Source: Moringa oleifera
Lineage: Eukaryota > Streptophyta > Magnoliopsida > Brassicales > Moringaceae
Direction: 5' to 3'
NCBI GenBank assembly: GCA_021397835.1
Contig: JAJFZO010000344.1
Location: forward strand, 5,580,001 to 5,644,000
DNA length: 64,000 bases
In this document: positions 48,651-60,200 of the stretch, piece after piece
How positions within the stretch are numbered: the stretch's first letter is position 1
Layout of the letters: every line of letters begins with the position of its first letter
Translations under genes and position numbers: made by a program
Notes under the pieces: model-generated
What the model was told of the DNA's origin: nothing
Database searches by the model: none
The model's input: the letters and a program-made list of their open reading frames with translations, nothing else

Positions 48651-50202
48651 CACCGCATCAGCACATTCAGCAGTATTTAACGATAAAAGCCGTCATTGCG
48701 TCACGTGCACGCCACGTGCAGCATAGCAAGTCATCTTTGTTTATTTTCTCATTTGCCCTTTCAAAAAAACAAACCGTTACCGAAACGCCGCCGTTTCATT
48801 CTTGGCCTCGTGGAGTACACACGCCTCGTTGAGTCTGTAGCAGACATCAACTTTTCACTTTCAACCGAGGACTTTGCCGCGTATGCCTCTCTGTGGACAC
48901 CACACGCTTTCTCCTCAAAGCCGTAATCCTTTTTGGTAAAAGGGAGAAAGATAGAAAAATAAATAAAATAAAATTATTCTATATTTTATTTTTAAGGAAG
49001 AATTATATATATATTTTTTACTAAAAACGATTTGTAATAATATATTGTAATAATTATTAATTTATTTTTAGTGAAAAAGCTGCTGGTAGTAGTGACGAGG
49101 CTGAATGTAGGAAGCGCATGGGACGTACTGTGACGGGATAAGACGAACGGGTAAAAGAATTGGGCATGTGTCGAGCTCACGTGTCCCGCTTCACTGCACC
49201 AAATAGCAGGTGCTCGCCACGCGCCCTCTGGTGTATTCTTCTCTCTCACCACACGCTCTTTCTCTCCCTCCCTCTCTGGACTTGTGTTCTTCACATTATT
49301 CAAGTTGCAATTTACAAGGTATTTCTGTCTAACCCTAATTTCCCTTCAAATTTGTTTCATTTCCTCTGAAGAGTTTCTTCCTCACAAATCGCGGTGCTCT
49401 TTAAGATTCCTTTGTCACAGTTTTCTAATGAGTTTTTTGCTCGATAGTATTTGATTTGAGAGGTAGGTTTATGCATTTTTTTTCTTTATTTATTTCCTTT
49501 TCGGTGGGAAGGGGGAGGGCTGGCCAGGGGTCAATGTAATTTTGCCTTTGATTCTAATCTAGGTTCTCCTTGTGTGTCTGTATGCTTTTTTGGCGTTAAT
49601 GATTTAGTTGTTCAAGTTCTTGCTTTGTGATATCAATTTTTGGCTAATGAAATGCCTTTATGGTTGCTGAGAAAATGGTGGGAACTGCTAGAGAATAATT
49701 ATCGTAAATCGATATGCTACTAGAAAGCTCGAATAAACTGGATTAGGAATTTTATAACTGTATCTGTACATATGTGCGTGTGTATGTCTGTATCTACGTA
49801 TGTTAAGTTATACATGCATTCTATGTTTAGCTCTTCAAAATTTTTCTGTGCTTAGACATCATTCTTGGTTCGACTGAATTCTTCTGTAACTGCTTAATTG
49901 CATAAATTGTTAAAGATAATTTTGTAATTAAATTCGATCAGGGAGATAGGTATTGTTGACAGGAGAAAAGCCCCCATCTTTCTGACAAAGGAAAAGAAAG
50001 GATTCCCATTTAAATGTAACTGATTCATTTGATGTCTGTTTGATTTTCAACTTGCTTAGGCTGGGGAAGCAAATCCAGACTCCATAATTTATTGTCTCTT
50101 CTTCCTTTGGTTGGCAGATGAGTAGAAAAGAAAACATTAATCCACTGTTTTTTCCTTTTTACTATAGGGAATTCATAGGTCATTTTTGATACTGAAAGGA
50201 AC
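48650..50202 (+). promoter_or_regulatory. Promoter and leader intron of the POPEYE-like gene, with G-boxes
   Basis: Perfect CACGTG G-boxes at 48702-48707 and 48713-48718 (eleven bases apart, about one helical turn) and at 49178-49183. The CT-rich stretch at 49238-49277 looks like the transcription start region. A likely leader exon ends at a donor at 49318/49319 (ttacaaggtatt), and a matching acceptor (ctatag) ends at 50167, 36 bases before the start codon, giving an intron of about 850 bases. An open frame at 48696-48926 has no recognisable domain and is not called. Confidence 0.6.
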
Positions 50203-51977
50203 ATGGGTTCAGAGGCTCCTGCTCCATTGGTTGACAAGGTGAATGTGACTGCAAATGCATCTAACAGCAGGTTAGTTCTGGGTGATCCTAGGCTTTGTAA
50301 ATCATCTTTTTAATTCTTTGATGGACTTTGGCCATTTGATTAATTCTTAGTGCTTGAAATACAAAAAGCAGTAATTACTGATGTTACAATGCAACTTCTA
50401 ACGTGTAACCAGGCTTCTTTGGTTAACCTGATATGTTTTTGCATTATAATCCCTATGTAAATTTTTTTAGATGATTTTTTCTCTTAAGCTTTTGGTTATC
50501 TAGGATGTCTCTATAGTCTTCTTAACATTTTTCTTTTAGCATAAGCTTTGCTGGAGCTCTAATTTAAATTTTGACCCTTGGGTCCTTTATGCTTAAGTTT
50601 TTTTCCTAAGTAATGAGCTATCTTGGATGCATTATTCTGCATGCCAGGGATTCTGTTTTGAAACAAAAAGAATATGATTGTTGGTGGTCGTAATTTACAG
50701 TTTTGTGATGTATTCATACATGTTTTACCCTTTCTACATGATTATCAAGTTCTTCCTGCAGATTATTTACTCTGAAAATTAACAGATTGAAGTGGAATAC
50801 ATGAACAGTTCTGTAGATGAGCTATTTTTAAACTTTACTTTAAGGTGTTTGAAAGCTGTTTGTGCTGCAGGGTAAACAAAGGGAAAGTTCCTAAAAGGAT
50901 TCACAAGGCAGAGAGGGAGAAACTGAAGCGTGAGCATCTTAATGAGCTTTTCCTTGAACTTGGCAATTCTCTTGGTAAATTTTGTTCTTTTCATGATTTT
51001 CTTTGTGATCATGTAATAGTTTTTGATTAAATCTCCTGTCAATTTCATGATGTCGACTAATTTTCCATATTTGATATGTATTTAATTAAATCGATAGAGA
51101 AGGTCATTTATTTGTAAGGTGGTGTTGAATTATATGTATCTCACTCTGGATATTTTCTTGCCCAGAACTCACTCATCAGAATAATGGTAAGGCCTCCATT
51201 TTGTGTGAAGCTACTCGAATACTGAAGGACTTGTTTTCTCAGATTGAATCCCTCAAGAAGGAGAATGCATCTCTCCTGTCTGAATCTCATTATGTAAGGC
51301 TCTAAAGTTTTCTTCAAAATAATGTTCCACATGTAGTGACAAAACAATATTTTCTATATTTCTAAGTGATGGCAGGATCAGCTTAGAACTTTATTTCCAC
51401 TCCTTGCTTTGAATTAATTCTATCCAGTCTTTATTTTCTGTAAGTAGTGTGAGTAACATCTCGCATGTACGGATTAGCGCATCATTTGCTTCAGGCACAT
51501 TATGTTGTTTGAAACGGTGAATAGGTGACCATTGAGAAGAATGAACTGAAGGAGGAGAATTCTGTCCTGGAAACTCAAATCAAGAAGCTGCAAAGTGAGG
51601 TAGAAGCGAGGATGGCCCAGTCTAAACCTGACTTGAACGCCCCACCTCCCGAGTTTCAGCAGTCAGAACTGGCATCAAATTTTCCTCGGCATGGTCTTGG
51701 ACTGCCTGCTGCGGACCCTGCATTAAAGCAAGCAGCTGCTGTTCTTGTTGTGCCCCTATGCCCTGATCTCCAAGCTTATCCAGTGCCTGATATGACCCAA
51801 CCTGGGGCGAAGCCCACCTCAAATGTGAGTAAACCACATGCTAGGTATCCCACGGCAGCAGATTCCTGGCCATCCCAACTTCTTAGAGAGCAGCAGAAAG
51901 CCAGTGAAAAGTTTCAGCTTATCAGTAGCAATGCCAGTATTTGCAACAACCAGGACGTAGGTCCCAATAACCTGTAG
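50203..51977 (+). CDS. PYE: POPEYE-type bHLH transcription factor (bHLH47)
   Basis: Regulator of the iron-deficiency response; in Arabidopsis PYE acts in the root pericycle and represses iron homeostasis genes together with bHLH IVc partners. Exons: 50203-50270, 50871-50974, 51166-51293, 51525-51977; phases agree, 250 residues (Arabidopsis 240). The bHLH domain runs about 31-85: KRIHKAEREKLKREHLNELF, then loop LTHQNNGKASIL, then CEATRILKDLFSQIESLKKE. The basic part has H34-E38-R42 spacing, typical of E-box/G-box binders. A leucine-rich coiled coil follows (about 86-128). At 136-141 DLNAPP fits the DLNxxP form of the EAR repression motif, in line with the repressor role. The start is supported by the in-phase first exon MGSEAPAP. 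Confidence 0.95.
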
Positions 51978-52941
51978 ACTTCGCCATTTTCAAGTACCAG
52001 TTTGTATCTTGTAGAATCTCACCTTGTTTGCGACTAGGCATTCCCTCCCCTGGGGAGTTTGTAGATTTGCTCATAGGTTAATGATAAATTTGTAGATTTT
52101 CTTTCTTTCGCTGTAGTGGGCACCATTAAGGTTCTAACGTCCGGCTGCTAATGAAACCATGATGCTTGGTTAGCACTTAACCTAGGGAGTCATTCTTGGA
52201 AATGTGAAAGTTGAAGGGTTTAAGCTATATATGATTCTGTTTGACATTTCAGTCATAAAGAAACAATACTGTGATCTAATCTGGTGGATGAAAAATTAAA
52301 CAGAAGAGTAGAAAATGGAAGGAAGTATGAGAAACTAAGTATATACTTTAATTTGCAGTTCTATGGAAGAGCTATTTATGTAAGGCACATGTGGGCAATG
52401 AATTAGAAACTCAAGTGGGATTGAGCCAGTTAGCTGAACTGCAGTCTTTTGATAGCAATGGCTTCGGGGAGGAAGAAAAAGGGGAAAGGAAGCCAAGTAA
52501 CGGAGGTTCCTTTAGAACCTGCTAGACGCTCGGGTAATTCCGTGATTATGATGAATGAAAGGGTTCTTTTCGAGGAGAGTCGGCAAGAAGTTCTACCAAA
52601 TCCACTGCCTTGTAAGAAAAAGAATTCGCTGCTTTGGTAACACCGTGGTCCCCGATCTGAGGACCTACAAGCTGGACGAAAATTGCACTTCGATCCGATC
52701 AGATTAGGGACAACAGGAATACCTGCGAAGCATCGAATAATAATTTCTGCTTTTCAGGTCACATTAGTCTGCTCCCGTGCTTTGCCACTCGTACAATAAA
52801 ACACGGTGACAGATATCCATGGACACTCTCTCTCTCACTGCGTGTGTGCGCTCAAACGTGAGCTTTGTTTAACCTAGTAAACAAGGGAAAACAGACAAAC
52901 AAACCCTAGAGAACTAGCAGACACATTCTGGAATTTCAGAT
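51978..52941. other. 3' UTR of PYE and promoter of the HVA22-like gene
   Basis: No conserved gene recognised. The frame at 52455-52640 (60 residues from an ATG at 52458, starting MASGRKKKGKGS) is GC-richer than its surroundings but matches no family I know. It could be an upstream frame, organelle-derived DNA or a small gene. The 52800-52941 segment looks like a plant leader (CT-rich near 52828). Confidence 0.45.
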
Positions 52942-55113
52942 ATGGGATCTGGGGCTGGAAGTTTCTTCAAGGTTCTTCTAAAAAATTTTGATGTCCTTGC
53001 TGGGTATGATACATATCTTCTTTTCTTACTGTGTTGTTGTTGTATCTCGGTTGGTTTCTATGAGACCCAAAAGGATCAGGTTTGTGTGCTTAATCTCAGG
53101 CCATTGGCTTGTTCATTGATCCTTGACATTTGGAAACTTTGATGTTCTTGCGCTAGTTCACCAACTTTACCAATTTGCTTTACTAAATATATATAAAATT
53201 ATGGTGACGTTGTTAATGGATGTCATATATTTGTGCTTGATCTCAAGGCATTGAAGTAATTTGAACCATGTAGTTGTCGTTTTAGACCTGGAAAGTAAAA
53301 TTTCCGCTTTTTTTTATGAGCGCCCTACATTTTTTTCTACTAGAAGGTCTGTTAGTGTGGTAATATGTTGCTCTCTGTTTTATCGGCATTAGTTTCTAAT
53401 TTATTTACGGGTTGATTTTCAGGCCTGTGGTTGGTCTCGTTTATCCTGTGTAAGTGGGGCTTTACTCTTCTTTTTTCCTTCCTTTCTATTTTCCAAGAAA
53501 TTTTTATGTATCTAATTATTTATTAGTTCTGCATTTACTTTGTGTTTTATGCATCCTTCTCAGTATGTGTGCTTGTAGTATGGTATTTGATTTCTGGTTG
53601 GGTTGGTGTTGATTCGGGATTAGATTGACACCATGCTTTTCTTCTGATTTTTTTTGTCATCGTTAACAGATATGCCTCAATCAAGGCAATTGAATCCAAG
53701 TCTCCTGTTGATGACCAACAATGGCTCACATACTGGGTTCTGCATTCCTTGATCACTCTCTTTGAGCTCACTTTTGCCAAAGTTATTGAATGGTAAATTT
53801 AGATGTTCTTTTTTGTTGCCTCTCCTTCATTGGTTAAGGAAGCAGATTTTGTTTAAGATTAATGATACAAGTATAAATATTTTGATAGTGAATTTGCATA
53901 TTATGCTACTCCTTGAATCTTTTTTGGTTCTATTTTGTGCTTGAGTTACAATGAGTTTACTTGATTCTCGAGTAGTAGTTACATGTGCGTTGTAAGCTTC
54001 TTCAGATTTGATTCTTCTGTTGAAATGTAATTTAATTTCTTATCCCATCTATCGTTTGCTGTGGGACCTTGTTGGAAATAATTTGATTGAAGTATCATTA
54101 AACTGTTTTCACATAGTTCTGCATTGTCTGAAATTGTTAATATTCACCAATGATGTTGATATGATCGCCTTCGAGAAATGAATTATAAGAACCAATTGAA
54201 ACCATCCAAGAATCTGATTATTTCATATTCCAAATGAAGTTTCAGAAGGGTGTCAAATACCTTCATTTGTCAAATACCTTTATTTCTCTGCGTTGATTAG
54301 TTCTCTGCTTCATAGAAAATCTCTGTTATTCATTTCCTGCTTTTAGCAAACAAGAAGGCTAGGGGGAAGATGGGGTTGTGATAAAAGGTATGTGCGTTGC
54401 CAGTGAACTTTAGTGTCTATGGAATTTCTATGTTTTACCCAACATTAGATGATTCAAAAATCTTCTATAGTAATGCATTTCATATGATTCATGTGTAGCC
54501 GATTAGAAACATGTATAAACAACTAATCTTCTGCTGGATTGGTTTAATCTATGTTGCAGGATCCCTATATGGCTGTATGCAAAGCTGATTTTGACCTGCT
54601 GGCTTGTTATTCCTTACTTCAGTGGTGCTGCATATGTATATGAGCATTATGTGAGACCTTTCTTCACCAATCGACAGACCGTTAATATCTGGTATGTGCC
54701 AAGGGAGAAGGACATCTTCAGTAAGCCGGACGACATTCTCACTGTTGCAGAGAAATACATTGAAGAGAATGGAACAGAAGCTTTTGAGAAGCTCATTAAC
54801 CGGGTATGCCATCAATGAAGTTGACTGCTTCTAAGAAATGCTCTGTCTACATGTATGCTGATTCTTGAAGTTAAAGATGCATAAGATTATCCCATGTTTT
54901 GAGGAATTTTCTTCTATTTCCTATTTGAAATTGATAGTTTAGGCTAAGTGTGAATGTAATCATTTCAAGAGGACTATTTTGATTCTGGAATTAAGAGCAG
55001 AATATGATCTTTTCCACCTACCTTTATGTTTTACTCTTGGTCATAATTTGCAGGCGGATAAATCCAGGAGGAATAGTGGTTATCCAATCTTTAATGAAAA
55101 TCACAGATACTGA
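52942..55113 (+). CDS. HVA22A: HVA22-like protein a (TB2/DP1/HVA22, REEP family)
   Basis: ER membrane-shaping protein of the REEP/Yop1/HVA22 family, linked in plants to ABA and stress responses, vesicle traffic and autophagy. Exons: 52942-53003, 53423-53449, 53670-53792, 54560-54803, 55054-55113, in phase, 171 residues (Arabidopsis HVA22a about 177). The start MGSGAGSFFKVLLKNFDVLA is the family N-terminus. Hydrophobic hairpins lie at about 18-45 (GPVVGLVYPVYASIKAIES spans the exon 2 microexon of 27 bases) and 50-75 and 78-100. The family signature is DDQQWLTYWVLHSLITLFE then PIWLYAKLILTCWLVIPYFS and AAYVYEHYVRPF. The C-terminus is a basic tail (ADKSRR). A possible poly(A) signal AATAAA is at 55305-55310. 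Confidence 0.95.
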
Positions 55114-57252
55114 GCCTCATACCTCACAGTATGTTCAACTGCAACCTAGTTTCTCGTGGAAGATGTTTTCTGATCTTAGCAGACGTTTTCTGATCGTAGC
55201 GGAGGTGTCTTCAGTGTCTGATGCTCGGTTTCTGGTTCTGTTGTCTGATATGGTCTTTGGTAATTGTGAAGTATACTCAGAATGTTCTTGTGATATAGTG
55301 TGTAAATAAATTCCTAAGCCATCTTGCTCTTGTTGCTTTCCCCTGCATAGAAGTCCTCTCTTATGATAGATGGTGGGAGTTCAAAGTAATGGTTATCTAA
55401 TATATGTATATTTTCTAATTATTTTGTTGATCTCAGTTTTCTACCAAGATTTGGTTTCTTGCATTATGAAGGCATTTGATTGTGCCCTTCATGATTTCTT
55501 ATTGGCAAATACATTTTAAGATTTGCTTGCCTTCCTTTGATATTGCGGGGTGGGTAATTGATTGCATTTTCCTTTCTTGTTACCTTCACAATCATGTGTT
55601 TAACATTTAATTCTATGGTAAATGTATTAGTAAAGTGAGAATCTGGTCAAATTATTGCTGGTTCATACTGAGCTTAATAAGTCAAATAGATTTGCACATG
55701 GTGACATCCATGATGCAATTTAATGCCCAAACAACTCATGATAATTATGCTTGGAGTACAATATTAACTGTGGAATCGGAAGAAAAGCAAATCTATTGAT
55801 TAACTTCACAAGATCTGAATTTACCCAAAAGGAAAATCAAATATTCATTTTCTTTTTTTTTTTGGGCCATGGTTAGATTGTCAGTTTGCAAACTATTTAA
55901 TGATTATGTCTTTGATTTGGTACTAATTGTCATAATAGAGAGCAGAGTGGATCCTTTAATCTTTCAAGGCAGAGAAGGCTGTCATAAATAAAGCAATGAC
56001 AATTCATCCCAGGTCTTTTCGATCACACAGACAAAATAAGGACAAAAGAAGCTATCCCGTTCAAGAGATTCAGCTGCGGACGTGGCAAAAGTGAATCAGA
56101 ATCTGCAAACTTTCAAACAGGAAACCATCAAACCACAACAGGGAACAAGGAAAAGATTAATAAACGAAAAAGCCAAAAGAACAGAGAAAACTCGACGTGG
56201 GGAAAGAGAGACTCGAGAGAGAGAGAGGAACGGACTGCTAGAACTGCAATCTTCTTTTAGCGATCGTTATTCTAATCATCTGTAAGAAGTTGTAAAATTT
56301 TCTTAATCTCCTTTGTATTTCGAGCTAAATCCGCCTCTGTTTTTAAAAATACGTTTTCATCAACGATAATAACGATTTTCAGGTGAGCATTCTTCATTCC
56401 CTCAATTTCACGTTATACATTGAGAGCTTTTCATATGTTCGTTCACTGTTTGGTTTCCGAGAAGATCAGAGGACACAGCGAGGTAAGTAACAAGGATATT
56501 TCACCTATTTTATTCTTCTTAAACAAAAACCTAGTTATTATGATCTCCAATGATGGTTTGATGGATGGCAGTACGACCGACTAATGCGGTAACCTTGGCG
56601 TCACGTAGTCCATTTTGATCTATGGTATGTTCCTAAAAGCTAGTGCCTGTTGTTTGTAGGTTTGGTTGCTAGAAAATTCGGATGAACCCTATGGTTTGGG
56701 AGATTGAAGTGAACTCAAAAGTACAGATCGTTGTAGACTATGGTCTCTGCTCAATTTCCATGATATTTGAGACTATTCTACTTCTCTCACTATGAAATAG
56801 ATGAATTTCATGCTCTGTCCTCTGGTAGAGGATCCACTGAACGGTTTTATATGGGGCGAGTATGGGCATTGTTCTGTACCTCTCTAGAAGTGTGGTGTTA
56901 TCCTTTTCTGGAACTGGACTTGGTATTGCAACTTGAATGGCTGATTTTCGGGGTTATATTCTCCCTGAGAGGAATACTGAGCAGGTGCTTTCTTCAATCT
57001 GGAGCTTTACTCTTAAGTTTGTTTACCTTTACTGGTCCAGTTCCCTTTGGTTCTCTAGCTGCTATCAAGGTCTTTTAATCATATTCCCTTATCCCAAATG
57101 AAAGAATTCTGTTAATTTCCTGTCTTGAAAGTGTTAATCTTATTGATAGCTATCTGTTTCAAATGGGATAATTTGGCATCCTGGAGGATTGTTGAAGGGA
57201 GTTTGTTTTTGATGTCCTCTAATACAATTACTTTTATCTTTCGACTGTGCAG
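55114..57252. promoter_or_regulatory. HVA22 3' UTR, intergenic DNA and 5' end of the PH-RCC1-FYVE gene
   Basis: The first 200 bases are HVA22 3' UTR. An ABRE-like ACGTGGC occurs at 56080-56086. A strong splice donor (gaggtaagta, GT at 56483) follows a short frame from ATG 56435 (16 codons, ending SE), in phase with the exon at 57253; it is a candidate first coding exon of the next gene but does not match the usual RDIEQ ending, so it is not called. Another ATG at 56565 with a weak donor at 56589 is also in phase. The region is otherwise without recognisable genes. Confidence 0.45.
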
Positions 57253-60200
57253 GCCATTGCAGCACTTAAGAAAGGGACGTATCTGCTGAAATATGGGCGT
57301 CGTGGGAAGCCTAAATTTTTTCCATTTTGTCTTTCAAGTGTATGTTGCCTCGTACTTATAGAAGCATCCGGTATTTATTTCCATTTTCTTCGTTGTGGCT
57401 AGCTTTTCTTCAACCTGGAACCAGTTATAGTGTTACCATGAGAAATTACAGTTACCCTCTTTCATATCATTATGATGACTTGAGTACTGGAATTTCCTTC
57501 CTAAGTAAATCACAAAAGACGGCAAAAAAGAATTGGTTACATAGCGGGAAATTTTGGTGCTTTTGGATTCTATTTAAGGCTGTGTACATAACATATACTT
57601 GATGTGAGTTATTATTATTGATCTTGTACTTAGCCGTCAACTTCCAGCCAAAGGCAGCATCACCTGACGTGGTATGGATTTTATTTTTTATATTTTTTGA
57701 GCAGGTATGAATTTTAGTTTAAATATATTCTTCTTCAGAAATTAACAGGCAACTGGGGCTAGTCTACATTCATTTACTTGGAAACAGCTCAAACTATCAA
57801 TTTGCTGTTAGTTTTAACAAAAAATGTGACAATGCTTTTAGATTTGCTGGAGTTTGAAGTGCATCTGAAAGAGAATATGCTTCACCTTGTGCCTAGCATA
57901 AATGACTGGTTAGTTTGATGTCTTAGATATTATCTGGTCTTCCCATGGTTCCTTGTCTCCTTGTCTGTCCTTTGCAAAAAACTTTACTTGGGTCAAATTA
58001 ATTTATTATCTTATAGGTATTATTTCCTTCACAATTAAGACTAACAAAAGATAATGTGAGAATTCAGGGACTAAAAAGAGAGAGAATTTCCAAGTGTCTG
58101 CAAAGAATATCCCACTAGAAGAAGAAATTTTTAACCTGTTTAACACTTTCTCTGTACAAAAATCAGACGTTAAATGTTAGGGTGATGGAGGAAGTTAGCA
58201 TTTCAAGTAGTACCTTTCATCAATGAGAATAACTACAGCCTGTAAAAATAATTTTAAGTTGCCAAATCAATAACCCAGATTTTGTTAGCAGTGGTGTCAC
58301 TAGACATCTACGGAGAGGTCCAAAGAAGTTTGTCTCTTGTACAAAAGAGGGGCATGCAAAACTTTATCATAGTTTTTATCAGATTGATTATGATCTTTTT
58401 GGGAGGTTCGTCAAGAATTGGGAGGATTTTGATTGGTTTTTTGCCATCTGTTGTAACGGTCAAAAATGAAATTCAAGACATGGGTCTGGGTCACTTCGAA
58501 GTGAGTGGACATATTCCCAAATTCTTATTAGACTTAATGTGATGGTCTTGGTAAGATCAGGTTATTAAATAAACCAGGTGAGATTTCTGGCAGGACTTTG
58601 TGATTGTGCAATTTGTTTAGCTGTAGCAGGTCAAGGATCATAATCTGTTGTCATATCGAAATTTGCTATATGCTCATTTTGTCAATGTTTCCAGGACGAG
58701 ACTTGTTTAATATGGTACTCAGGAAAAAAGGAGAAACAACTAAAACTGAGCATTGTTTCAAAGATCATACCGGGACAGCGCACTGTAAGTTTGCCATCCT
58801 TCAATTAATGTAGTAGATTGCAGAACACAACAGGTTTTTTCCTTAACCGTGGTCTTGGAAGTATAAGTTCAATGCTAACTTGAATGGTATGCAGCACACT
58901 TAAGTTTTTCTTATGTTTGCAGCAGATGACAAATTGTTCTTTAGTTCTTGAAACCATCATGACTCTGTATCTCTGTACACAGGAAATTACATACATTCTG
59001 CATTGCCCTCTACTTATAAGTTCACTTCTTTCATTAAGACTTTATTTGATCAGCTCCTATAACATGCAATAGAGAGTACTAGTCCAAGAAGGACTTATTT
59101 TTCTAAAGGATCAATTTGAACCAAGATAATGTGTTTGTTTGGTATCATTTGTCAGGCAATATTTCAGCGGTACCCTCAACCTGAGAAGGAATACCAATCT
59201 TTTTCTCTTATATACGGTGGGAGGTCTCTGGATTTGGTTAGTATTTTACTCTTCTCTTGCTATTTTTCTGGGAACAGTTTCTTTATGTATTTTCTGTTGC
59301 TCTTGAACAAGGATACTTTCTAACCATGCATTGATGTTTGTTCATGGTGTTCTCCTTTTTTTTTTTTTTTCATGTAAACCTTTCTGTCATATGCATATGA
59401 AATGTGCCTTAATATATTGCTAAACATCAAAAGCTTATGTTTTGAATCCTCTAATTCGGAGCATAATCCTTCTACTAAAGGTTAACTTAAATGCACAAAT
59501 CAACAATTCTCTGTTTCTAGGAGATTTAGCCCATAATTTTAATGGAAAATGATTAATAAAATTAATGAGAGATCCTTCCAAAGGTTTTTATCTTATGAGC
59601 TTTTGATGTATTTTTACATCTATTGATCCTAAAGTCCATACTTTTAAATATGGTATGCCCAAGTTCATGCTAATTGTCTCTTCAGTTAATTAGGTGTTCT
59701 TTTGGATGAAAATTGCCCTTTAATATATATTTGCATCTACAAAACCTGAAAACCACAATATTAAATCTGGTGCAGCTGAGTTTAAACTGTCATCTCTTCA
59801 GTTAATAAGATGTTCATTTGAATGGAATTATCCTTTACCACCTTTGCCGTTTCCCTGTTTCCCACAGGCAGAAACCACACTATTCTTTGTAGAAATGGAT
59901 CCACTAAGACTAGAGCATTTGCCATCCAATTGAATGTAAGAGAGGAGTTCTCCATTCTTCTTTCTATCACAGAAAAAATTGTCCACGAGACAACCGTTAT
60001 TTGGTAGCAAACCAGAGAAATGTATGCATTTGCCTTCCAGGGATAGATCTTTCTCCCTGCTAAAAGTTATAAATAACATGATAGATTTGATATTTATTCT
60101 TCTATCTGTTTGCTAATGAGTTCATGGTTCATGGGGAGCTTATTTTGCAAAATAGTTAATTAGGTACCAGATCTATGTTTAGTTCTTTATTGACAACTCA

